A DNA stretch of 5,037 bases. Source: an uncultured Candidatus Melainabacteria bacterium (GTDB lineage: Bacteria; Cyanobacteriota; Vampirovibrionia; Gastranaerophilales; Gastranaerophilaceae). Location of the stretch: NCBI GenBank assembly GCA_934675225.1, contig CAKUQA010000135.1:1-5037 (forward strand). The letters run 5' to 3'. This document shows, one piece after another, positions 1 to 3,946 of the stretch. Every line of letters begins with the position of its first letter. The first letter of the stretch is position 1. The translations under genes and the position numbers were made by a program. Below the pieces are notes generated by a model. The model was not told where the DNA came from and did no database searches. It saw only the letters and a list, made by a program, of their open reading frames with translations.

Positions 1-245
1 TGCCTAAGAAAGAAAAACAAGGTGTAGTAATCAGCAACAAAATGGACAAAACAATTGTTGTAAAAGTAGCAGACTACGAACCACATCCAAAATACAAAAA
101 AATTATGGAATCAAATAAAAACTACAAAGCTCATGATCCTGAAAATATTTGTAACGAAGGCGATATCGTAAGAATTGTAGAAGCTAGACCAACTTCTAAA
201 GATAAACGTTGGGCGTTGGCAGAAGTAGTTGAAAAAGCTAGATAG
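1..245 (+). CDS. rpsQ: 30S ribosomal protein S17 (5' end cut by one base)
   Basis: S17 is an OB-fold protein that binds the 5' domain of 16S rRNA early in 30S assembly. The window opens with TG followed by an open frame reading PKKEKQGVVISNKMDKTIVV, so the missing base before position 1 is very probably A, giving an ATG start and an 81-residue protein, normal for the family (about 80-90). The internal ATG at 42 is not the likely start, because the GVVISNKMDKT stretch before and across it is conserved S17 sequence. Further hallmarks are HPKYKK (about residues 29-34), YKAHD (42-46) and GDIVRIVEARPTSKDKRW (54-71), ending EVVEKA. It ends in TAG and is followed by L14 after 131 bases, the usual order but a long gap. 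Identity is near certain; only the first base is inferred. Confidence 0.97.
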   Translation, partial: PKKEKQGVVISNKMDKTIVVKVADYEPHPKYKKIMESNKNYKAHDPENICNEGDIVRIVEARPTSKDKRWALAEVVEKAR

Positions 246-254
246 TAGGTTTAA

Positions 255-287
255 TGGAACAGAATTACTTTATGGTATTTTGTTCCA
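255..287 (+). other. Hairpin in the rpsQ-rplN spacer
   Basis: The sequence GGAACAGAAT at 256-265 can pair with ATTTTGTTCC at 277-286 (one G-U pair), and the outer T255-A287 extends this to an 11-bp stem with an 11-base loop. No T-run follows, so it does not look like an intrinsic terminator. It could be an RNA processing or stability element in the polycistronic transcript. A second small hairpin, CATTAAT/ATTAATG with loop CGA, lies at 313-329. No function is established for either. Confidence 0.5.
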
Positions 288-362
288 AATAATCCGAGAT
301 TTAGTTAGACATCATTAATCGAATTAATGCGCTGTCGACAAGTAAAAACATTCTTTAAAAAT

Positions 363-380
363 AAAGGAAAAATGAAATGA
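363..380 (+). promoter_or_regulatory. rplN ribosome binding site with overlapping ATGAAATGA
   Basis: AAAGGA at 363-368 lies 8 bases before the ATG at 377, which fixes the L14 start ([13 protein letters not shown] is the canonical L14 N-terminus). A second ATG at 372 is only 3 bases after this site and opens a two-codon frame, ATG-AAA-TGA, whose TGA overlaps the true ATG. The 377 start is chosen because only it encodes L14. Whether ribosomes ever use the minimal ORF is unknown. Confidence 0.75.
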
Positions 381-746
381 TACAACAAGAAACAAGATTA
401 GAAGTAGCAGATAACACTGGCGCAAAAGAACTTTTGTGTATCCGTGTTATGGGCAGCTCAAATAAAAAATTTGCAGCAGTAGGTGATGAAATCGTTGCAG
501 CTGTAAAAGATGCTAACCCAAATATGCCTGTAAAAAAAATCTGAAGTTGTTAGAGCTGTTGTAGTAAGAACAAAAGCTGATATCAAACGTGCAGACGGAT
601 CAGTTATCAGATTTGATGAAAACGCAGCTGTAATTATCAACAAAGATGGCAACCCACGTGGAACTCGTGTTTTCGGACCAGTTGCTCGTGAATTAAGAGA
701 CAAAGGATATATGAAAATTGTTTCTTTGGCTCCGGAAGTAATTTAG
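377..746 (+). CDS. rplN: 50S ribosomal protein L14, frameshifted at an A8 run
   Basis: L14 binds 23S rRNA at the subunit interface and contacts L19 and 16S rRNA through intersubunit bridges. Reading from ATG 377 gives [20 protein letters not shown] and onward to PVKK (residue 54), then Ile and TGA at 542-544. Removing one A from the run at 532-539 restores [17 protein letters not shown] through to [10 protein letters not shown] and TAG at 744-746. The restored protein is 122 residues, exactly the usual L14 length, and every conserved block is present on both sides. L14 is essential, so either the run is a sequencing or assembly error (A7 in reality) or polymerase slippage on A8 yields some correct mRNA. 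The [17 protein letters not shown] region resembles cyanobacterial L14. The gene lies between S17 and L24 as usual. Confidence 0.93.
532..539 (+). other. A8 homopolymer at the rplN frameshift
   Basis: Eight consecutive A residues sit at the exact point where the L14 frame breaks. The upstream frame needs PVKK followed by Ser (TCT at 540-542), which requires seven A. It is the longest A-run I found in any coding region here. Homopolymers of this length are frequent sites of sequencing indels and also of transcriptional slippage in AT-rich bacteria. Confidence 0.9.
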
Positions 747-805
747 TTCTCAGTGTAAACTAAGAAGTATAAATTTCTAAAAGTAATAATTAAAGGAATA
801 AAATA

Positions 806-1141
806 ATGACAAAGAAAAAATTGCATGTAAAAAATACTGACAGAGTAATGATTATTGCAGGCAAAGATAAAGGTAAAGATGGTAACATCAAAAAAGTAAA
901 CGTAGCTGAAGGAACTGTTACTGTTGAAGGTTTGAATATGGTTACAAAAGCTCAAAAACCTCAACCAATGGCAGGAATTCAAGGTGGTTTGATTAAAGTT
1001 GAAGCACCTGTAGATGCGTCAAATGTTATGGTTATTTGCCCTGCTTGCGAAAAACCGACAAGGATCAAACACGCAGTTGTAGATGGTAAAAAAGTTCGTG
1101 TTTGTAAAAAATGTGGTGAACAATTAGATGCAAAATTATAA
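806..1141 (+). CDS. rplX: 50S ribosomal protein L24 with C-terminal zinc knuckle
   Basis: L24 is an early 23S rRNA-binding assembly initiator near the polypeptide exit tunnel. The 111-residue protein begins with a KOW motif (about residues 8-32: VKNTDRVMIIAGKDKGKDGNI) and continues with the usual VTVEGLNMVTKAQKP block (about 38-52). The C-terminal part carries four cysteines, C78-P-A-C81 and C100-K-K-C103, a CxxC-x18-CxxC arrangement expected to bind zinc. Many bacterial L24 proteins have a version of this tail and others lack it. The start is set by AAAGGA at 792-797, with 8 bases before ATG 806. It lies 59 bases after L14 and 44 bases before L5. Full length, no defects. Confidence 0.97.
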   Translation: MTKKKLHVKNTDRVMIIAGKDKGKDGNIKKVNVAEGTVTVEGLNMVTKAQKPQPMAGIQGGLIKVEAPVDASNVMVICPACEKPTRIKHAVVDGKKVRVCKKCGEQLDAKL

Positions 1142-1185
1142 TTCGTGTTATAATTAAAACATCAAAGAATTAAGGAAATACGAAA

Positions 1186-1746
1186 ATGACAACAAAAACA
1201 AGAAGTTTAAAAGCAAAATACCAAGAAGAAATAATTCCTGCATTAAAGGAAAAATTCGGCTATAAACACATCAACCAAGTTCCAAAACTTCACAAACTCG
1301 TTTTGAACATGGGTGTTGGAGAAGCTTCTCACAACTCTAAAATTGCTGAAGCTATCGAAGCTCAATTGACTAAAATTGCAGGTCAAAAATGCGTAGTTAC
1401 AAAAGCTAAAAAATCTATCGCATCATACAAGTTAAGAGAAGGAATGCCTGTTGGAGCTATGGTTACATTACGTGGCGAAAGAATGTATGACTTCTTACAA
1501 AAACTTATCTGTGTAGTTCTTCCTCGTATTCGTGACTTTAGAGGTATTTCACCTAAGAGTTTCGATGGTCGTGGTAACTATACATTAGGCTTAAAAGAAC
1601 AAGCTTTGTTCCCTGAAATCACTTACGAAGAAGTTGATTTAGTTAAAGGTATGAACGTATCAGTAATTACAACTGCTGAAACTGATGAAGAAGCAAGAGA
1701 ATTATTGAAATTGTTAGGTATGCCTTTCAAAGGAATGAACAAATAG
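1186..1746 (+). CDS. rplE: 50S ribosomal protein L5
   Basis: L5 binds 5S rRNA with L18 and forms part of the central protuberance, contacting P-site tRNA and the 30S head. The 186-residue product (family usually about 180) contains the conserved blocks [14 protein letters not shown] (34-47), [20 protein letters not shown] (81-100), [11 protein letters not shown] (112-122), the [14 protein letters not shown] block (126-139) and FPEI (142-145), and ends with a short KGMNK tail. TAAGGAAA about 10 bases upstream supports ATG 1186. L24 precedes it by 44 bases. The stop TAG at 1744-1746 contributes its last G to a hairpin that recurs after rplR. No odd residues seen. Confidence 0.98.
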   Translation: MTTKTRSLKAKYQEEIIPALKEKFGYKHINQVPKLHKLVLNMGVGEASHNSKIAEAIEAQLTKIAGQKCVVTKAKKSIASYKLREGMPVGAMVTLRGERMYDFLQKLICVVLPRIRDFRGISPKSFDGRGNYTLGLKEQALFPEITYEEVDLVKGMNVSVITTAETDEEARELLKLLGMPFKGMNK

Positions 1747-1761
1747 GAGCGTAGCCGCTCT
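1744..1761 (+). repeat. GGAGCG/CGCTCT hairpin starting in the rplE stop codon (copy 1)
   Basis: Bases 1746-1751 (GGAGCG) pair with 1756-1761 (CGCTCT) around a TAGC loop, with one G-U pair. The first 17 bases, TAGGAGCGTAGCCGCTC, are identical to those at 5015-5031 after rplR, and the stop codon supplies the first three in both. The copies are followed by related TACCCGCC and CATCCG tracts. No T-run follows, so a rho-independent terminator is unlikely. Confidence 0.8.
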
Positions 1762-1811
1762 ACCCGCCAATCAGGCTTTGTATAATTAATATTCAAAGTT
1801 TGAGAATATAG

Positions 1812-1845
1812 GAAGGAGCATAACAGCTCCGCCCACTTATCGGGT
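1812..1845 (+). repeat. GGAGC/GCTCC hairpin in the rplE-rpsN spacer (copy 2)
   Basis: GGAGC at 1815-1819 pairs with GCTCC at 1826-1830 around ATAACA, followed by CCC (1832-1834) facing GGG (1842-1844). It is a diverged relative of the hairpin at 1744-1761, 70 bases upstream, sharing GGAGC, a TA-containing loop, GCTC and a C-rich tail. The 143-base spacer therefore holds two members of one family. Confidence 0.65.
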
Positions 1846-1889
1846 AATTATTAGTTAATAAAAACAAACAACATAAAAAGGAGAAATTC

Positions 1890-2096
1890 ATGGCTAAAAA
1901 AGCGATGATAAACAAAGAACTAAGACGTGAAAAACTTGTTGCAGCTGGTAAATACCCTGCAGTAAGACTTCATAACAGATGCAGTATCTGTGGCAGACCT
2001 CATGGTTATCACAGAGATTTCGGTCTTTGCAGAATTTGTTTAAGAAAAATGGCTCACCAAGGTTTGTTACCTGGTGTTACAAAAGCAAGCTGGTAG
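1890..2096 (+). CDS. rpsN: 30S ribosomal protein S14, zinc-binding type
   Basis: S14 binds the 3' domain of 16S rRNA in the head of the 30S subunit. The 68-residue protein has a zinc ribbon, C31-S-I-C34 and C47-R-I-C50, followed by the family-typical block [18 protein letters not shown] ending at the C-terminus. It belongs to the short zinc form (often called type Z, rpsZ), which is usually 61 residues; here the segment before the first cysteine pair is about 7 residues longer ([21 protein letters not shown]). The start is supported by AAGGAG six bases before ATG 1890. It occupies the classical place between L5 and S8, but S8 is 1.2 kb away. Cyanobacteria generally have a longer S14 outside this cluster, so the zinc form here is informative about lineage. 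Confidence 0.97.
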   Translation: MAKKAMINKELRREKLVAAGKYPAVRLHNRCSICGRPHGYHRDFGLCRICLRKMAHQGLLPGVTKASW

Positions 2097-2222
2097 TGCC
2101 GGCGGCATTCTCCCTTTTGTCAAACTTTGATTGTGGGGTGTGCTTTGTCGCATAGCAGTGAGTGTAATTGCTCTGTGAGCATCGGTTTACTGTAGCAATA
2201 AAAAATAAAATATATAAATAAC
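2097..2222 (+). other. Spacer after rpsN: small hairpins, no gene
   Basis: This stretch has no convincing ORF. It starts with TGCC-GGC-GGCA (4-bp stem) immediately after the stop codon and holds a perfect TGCTC-TGT-GAGCA hairpin at 2169-2181. It is richer in G and T than the neighbouring spacers and ends in an A/T-only tract before the terminator. It forms the 3' untranslated part of the S17-S14 transcript. Confidence 0.5.
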
Positions 2223-2253
2223 CAAAAGACCGAGGGATGCGGTCTTTTTTGGT
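2223..2253 (+). terminator. Rho-independent terminator after rpsN
   Basis: AAAAGACCG (2224-2232) pairs with CGGTCTTTT (2240-2248) as a 9-bp stem with the loop AGGGATG, and the right arm runs into six consecutive T at 2245-2250. The A-tract on the left could let it act on the opposite strand too. It would end the transcript coming from rpsQ-rpsN, which is unusual since S8, L6 and L18 normally belong to the same transcript. Confidence 0.85.
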
Positions 2254-2309
2254 GTTTAAGAAACAGAAGTTATTAGTCAAAGCTATCCACTTTTCATATT
2301 AACAAAGTA

Positions 2310-2337
2310 TAGACAAATACTAAAAACAAGTTATAAT
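2310..2337 (+). promoter_or_regulatory. Sigma-70-type promoter upstream of the membrane-protein ORF
   Basis: TAGACA (2310-2315, five of six to TTGACA) is followed after 16 bases by a perfect TATAAT (2332-2337). Transcription would begin near 2344, about 140 bases before the ORF at 2482. It lies just after the rpsN terminator, consistent with an independent unit. The -10 box overlaps the left arm of an inverted repeat. Predicted by consensus only. Confidence 0.65.
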
Positions 2338-2390
2338 AGTGTATGTATGTTCGAAAAAAGAACATGAGTTTGGTATGAAAACTTGTTTTT
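2322..2390. repeat. Nested inverted repeat over the promoter start region
   Basis: AAAAACAAGTT at 2322-2332 is a perfect 11-base inverted match to AACTTGTTTTT at 2380-2390. Nested inside is ATGTTC (2347-2352) paired with GAACAT (2360-2365) around GAAAAAA. The left arm runs into the TATAAT box and the inner dyad covers the predicted transcription start. This could be operator DNA, a small palindromic mobile remnant, or a foldable element in read-through RNA. Confidence 0.65.
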
Positions 2391-2467
2391 GATGTAAGCA
2401 TAGCAATGCCTACCTTTATAACAATTGTAAATAGTTTTTCTATTCCAATAAGAAAGTTAAAATCAGT
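2391..2467 (+). other. 5' leader of the membrane-protein ORF with two imperfect hairpins
   Basis: GTAaGCAT (2394-2401) faces ATGCcTAC (2406-2413) as a 7-bp stem with one mismatch and an AGCA loop. ATTG..AATAG (2424-2434) faces CTATT.CAAT (2440-2449) around TTTTT. An ATG at 2406 opens a 38-codon frame that runs into the main ORF in another frame; it has no ribosome binding site or recognisable content, so I do not call it a gene. No known riboswitch class was recognised. Confidence 0.4.
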
Positions 2468-2471
2468 GGAG
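2467..2471 (+). promoter_or_regulatory. Ribosome binding site for the 2482 ORF
   Basis: TGGAG (2467-2471) lies 10 bases before ATG 2482. An in-frame TAA at 2476-2478 excludes any longer version, so this site and stop together fix the start. Confidence 0.6.
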
Positions 2472-2481
2472 ATTATAATAT

Positions 2482-2838
2482 ATGCAACAAAAAATAAAAG
2501 AAATATTACATATTTTAAATAATTATAGGCTATACTCCAAAAATTATGTAAATATGTCATATTTTGCAATATTTGCATTTATAGTACTAAAATATTCTGA
2601 ATATGTTGTAAAAAACCATATACAACAAATAGGCTTTGTTACTTTATTATTACCATTTCTTGTTTTGTTATTTATTCCTATTATGGGATTATATTATATT
2701 ATTAAAACTGGAATAGGTGTTTATAAAGTTAGTAAAACTGAAAAATTTGAAAATAAAAATAAATTTGTTTTCATTAGTGACATTATTTATATCGCAATAG
2801 TTATTTATGTTCACTTTTTTATAAATTATAAACATTAA
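2482..2838 (+). CDS. Uncharacterised small membrane protein
   Basis: I do not recognise this family. The 118-residue product looks like an integral membrane protein with about three hydrophobic segments: residues 25-43 (SYFAIFAFIVLKYSEYVV), 50-75 (a long stretch containing LLLPFLVLLFIPIMG, possibly one long or two short helices) and 95-114 (FVFISDIIYIAIVIYVHFF). A short amphipathic N-terminus (MQQKIKEILHILNNY) precedes them, and a charged loop (KVSKTEKFENKNK, 82-94) separates the last two. No cysteine, catalytic motif or lipobox is visible. Its codon use is more AT-rich than the r-protein genes around it. A promoter upstream, a weak ribosome binding site and a terminator downstream support expression as its own unit. 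It is wedged between S14 and S8, where no gene is usual. It could still be a chance ORF in AT-rich DNA. Confidence 0.6.
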   Translation: MQQKIKEILHILNNYRLYSKNYVNMSYFAIFAFIVLKYSEYVVKNHIQQIGFVTLLLPFLVLLFIPIMGLYYIIKTGIGVYKVSKTEKFENKNKFVFISDIIYIAIVIYVHFFINYKH

Positions 2839-3117
2839 TGACAATTTTGGTAATTGCTTCAAGTATGTTCAATCTAAAAGATGATAGAACAATAAGACGA
2901 TAAATCCAAAACAGCTACCATTAGTCGTTATTCTGAGCGATTAGCGAAAGAAGCTAGCTCAAAACAGTTACAAAACAAATAAAACTCATCTCCAGAAGCA
3001 GATCAAGTTTTGTTGTTGGGCTGGAAAGCCCAACCTACTTACTCTATTCGTTAGTTTATGAAATCTGTTGCTCATTTAATTCGTTAAGTATAAGCATATA
3101 AAAAAATAATAAAAGCT
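2839..3117. other. Gene-free stretch with interspersed-repeat debris
   Basis: No ORF of useful size is seen on either strand. The part at about 2929-2953 (GTTATTCTGAGCGATTAGCG and the next bases) resembles the widespread intergenic repeat type CATTCTGAGCGAAGCGAAGAATC, here degenerate. It is followed at 3015-3034 by a perfect TTGGGC palindrome. The stretch probably accumulated repeats; the remembered similarity is not a database match. Confidence 0.4.
3015..3034. repeat. GTTGGGCT/AGCCCAAC palindrome
   Basis: GTTGGGCT (3015-3022) pairs perfectly with AGCCCAAC (3027-3034) around a GGAA loop, followed by CTACTTACTC, not a T-run. It shares the TTGGGC...GCCCAA core with the terminator at 3119-3144 and looks like a small interspersed palindromic repeat rather than a terminator. 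Confidence 0.7.
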
Positions 3118-3118
3118 A

Positions 3119-3156
3119 AAAGTTGGGCATACGTGCCCAACTTTGTTAATTTTTTG
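3119..3156 (+). terminator. Strong rho-independent terminator upstream of rpsH
   Basis: AAAGTTGGGCA (3119-3129) and TGCCCAACTTT (3134-3144) form a perfect 11-bp stem with a TACG loop, followed by a T-rich tail GTTAATTTTTTG. It would stop transcription from the membrane-protein unit before rpsH. The A-run on the left suggests it may also work on the other strand. Confidence 0.85.
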
Positions 3157-3167
3157 TAATTAATTTC

Positions 3168-3196
3168 TTGCAAATTTGTCTGTTTCATGCTAATAT
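3168..3196 (+). promoter_or_regulatory. Extended -10 promoter driving rpsH-rplF-rplR
   Basis: TTGCAA (3168-3173, four of six to TTGACA) is spaced 17 bases from TAATAT (3191-3196), which is preceded by TGC (3188-3190), an extended -10 motif. Transcription would begin near 3203. It lies just after a terminator and before a leader and S8, so it probably restarts transcription of the second half of the cluster. Prediction by consensus only. Confidence 0.7.
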
Positions 3197-3198
3197 CA

Positions 3199-3300
3199 AC
3201 TTGTCAGACTATCGAAAGACGTTCCCTGATGTGGAGCAAAATTAATTCGACAAGTGACGAGTAGAATGGATACTGCTGAAAAGTTCAGTAAGTCCGCAAG
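3199..3300 (+). promoter_or_regulatory. Candidate structured leader of rpsH
   Basis: ACTTGTC (3199-3205) pairs with GACAAGT (3249-3255), enclosing a GTTCC/GGAGC hairpin (3221-3225 with 3232-3236). Downstream, CTGAA (3276-3280) can pair with TTCAG (3284-3288), or TACTG (3271-3275) with CAGTA (3286-3290), as alternatives. Two tiny frames are present: ATG 3229 (11 codons to TAG) and ATG 3266 (15 codons, [15 protein letters not shown], stop at 3311-3313, four bases before the rpsH ATG and covering its ribosome binding site). No known riboswitch, T-box or published r-protein leader was recognised. If transcription starts at about 3203 the first stem is partly lost, so its role is uncertain. Confidence 0.45.
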
Positions 3301-3317
3301 AGTAAAGGAATAAAATT

Positions 3318-3716
3318 ATGTCAATGACAGATCCTATAGCAGATATGCTAACTAGAATCAGAAATGCTATGATGGCTTCTCACGCTAACGTAACTATGCC
3401 AGCTTCTAAATTGAAAGAACAATTAGCAAAATTGTTAAAAGAAGAAGGTTATATTTCTGATTACATCGTAAAAGCTGAAGGTAAATTCAATGTTCTTGAA
3501 ATTACATTGAAATACGACGCTAAAAACAAACCTGTTATCACTAAATTAGAAAGAATTTCTAAACCAGGTTTGAGAAACTATAGCAAAGCTAAAGACCTTC
3601 CAAAAGTTTTGGGTGGTATGGGTATCGCAGTTGTTTCTACAAGCAAAGGTCTTTTAACAGACAGAAAAGCTCGTAAAGAAAACATCGGTGGCGAAGTTCT
3701 TTGCTACGTTTACTAG
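3318..3716 (+). CDS. rpsH: 30S ribosomal protein S8
   Basis: S8 binds the central domain of 16S rRNA (helices 20-22) and is a primary assembly protein; in E. coli it represses its own spc operon. The 132-residue product has the canonical N-terminus [17 protein letters not shown], the SKPGLRNY block (81-88) and the signature [18 protein letters not shown] (102-119), ending GGEVLCYVY. The length is typical. AAAGGAA at 3304-3310 lies 7 bases before ATG 3318; the second Met at codon 3 is a possible alternative start, but MSMTDPI is common. It is preceded by its own promoter and leader rather than directly by S14, and followed by a 230-base spacer before L6. Confidence 0.98.
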   Translation: MSMTDPIADMLTRIRNAMMASHANVTMPASKLKEQLAKLLKEEGYISDYIVKAEGKFNVLEITLKYDAKNKPVITKLERISKPGLRNYSKAKDLPKVLGGMGIAVVSTSKGLLTDRKARKENIGGEVLCYVY

Positions 3717-3740
3717 GAAGCATAGCCACTACTCTATACG
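3714..3740 (+). repeat. Degenerate stop-codon repeat after rpsH (copy 3)
   Basis: TAGGAAGCATAGCCACTACT and the next bases to TATACG align with the TAGGAGCGTAGCCGCTCTACCCG found after rplE, with small insertions and changes, and again begin with the stop codon TAG. The hairpin potential is largely lost. It appears to be a decayed member of the same family. Confidence 0.5.
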
Positions 3741-3741
3741 T

Positions 3742-3785
3742 CAAAAAATTTTTTGTAGTTCGGAGAAAGGCTTACGGCTTCGTAA
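3742..3785. other. Small palindromes in the rpsH-rplF spacer
   Basis: CAAAAAATTTTTTG (3742-3755) is a perfect 14-base palindrome. TTACG-GCTT-CGTAA (3772-3785) is a 5-bp hairpin with a tetraloop. Neither has both a GC stem and a following T-run, so I do not call a terminator, though the A6T6 tract may bend DNA. Confidence 0.5.
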
Positions 3786-3786
3786 A

Positions 3787-3873
3787 AAGAGTGAATGTTT
3801 GCGATGATTGAAAATATGTTTATATTTTGGCGACGTGCCGATTTGAACTTTTCATTTCTCTCTATTCACTTTT
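3787..3873. repeat. Long imperfect inverted repeat in the rpsH-rplF spacer
   Basis: AAGAGTGAAT (3787-3796) faces ATTCACTTTT (3864-3873), 10 pairs with one G-U. Inside is a perfect AAAATAT-GTTT-ATATTTT hairpin (3811-3828) and a short GGC/GCC dyad. ACTTTTCAT occurs twice (3847-3855 and 3868-3876) and again at 2289-2297. The layout resembles a small non-coding palindromic element; no ORF is present. Confidence 0.55.
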
Positions 3874-3946
3874 CATAAAATTCAGACACAATTGGTAGAA
3901 AAGTTTGAATTAAGTACGCAAATATACCAAAAGGAGAAAATTAAAA

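Noticed and set aside
255..287. Rho-independent terminator between rpsQ and rplN
   Set aside because: The stem is AT-rich and is not followed by a T-run.
458..703. Minus-strand open frame of 81 codons opposite rplN
   Set aside because: It lies antisense to the conserved L14 coding sequence, has no family features and no ribosome binding site; it reflects codon bias of L14.
743..982. Minus-strand open frame of 79 codons opposite rplX
   Set aside because: Antisense shadow of L24; Phe/Tyr/Ser-rich composition is what the complement of Lys/Glu-rich AT-biased codons gives.
1758..1786. Promoter with TATAAT at 1781 in the rplE-rpsN spacer
   Set aside because: No acceptable -35 element at 16-18 bases and no proper TGN extension; the hexamer alone is common in AT-rich DNA.
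1744..1845. CRISPR-like array of GGAGC repeats
   Set aside because: Copies are few, diverged, irregularly spaced and lie at gene ends; there are no uniform spacers.
2077..2280. Minus-strand open frame of 67 codons over the rpsN terminator
   Set aside because: It runs through the terminator stem and the end of rpsN, with no recognisable domain.
2294..2578. Minus-strand hydrophobic open frame of 94 codons
   Set aside because: It overlaps the plus-strand membrane ORF and its promoter and repeats; hydrophobicity is expected from AT-rich complement. The plus-strand frame has better start, promoter and terminator support, though this is not decisive.
3199..3300. Hammerhead ribozyme suggested by CTGATG and GAAA
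   Set aside because: The core would need CTGANGA; here the base after CTGATG is T, and the spacing of GAAA does not allow the three stems.
3199..3317. T-box or known riboswitch upstream of rpsH
   Set aside because: No TGGNACCGCG T-box sequence and no signature of SAM, lysine, glycine, FMN, TPP or cobalamin classes was seen.
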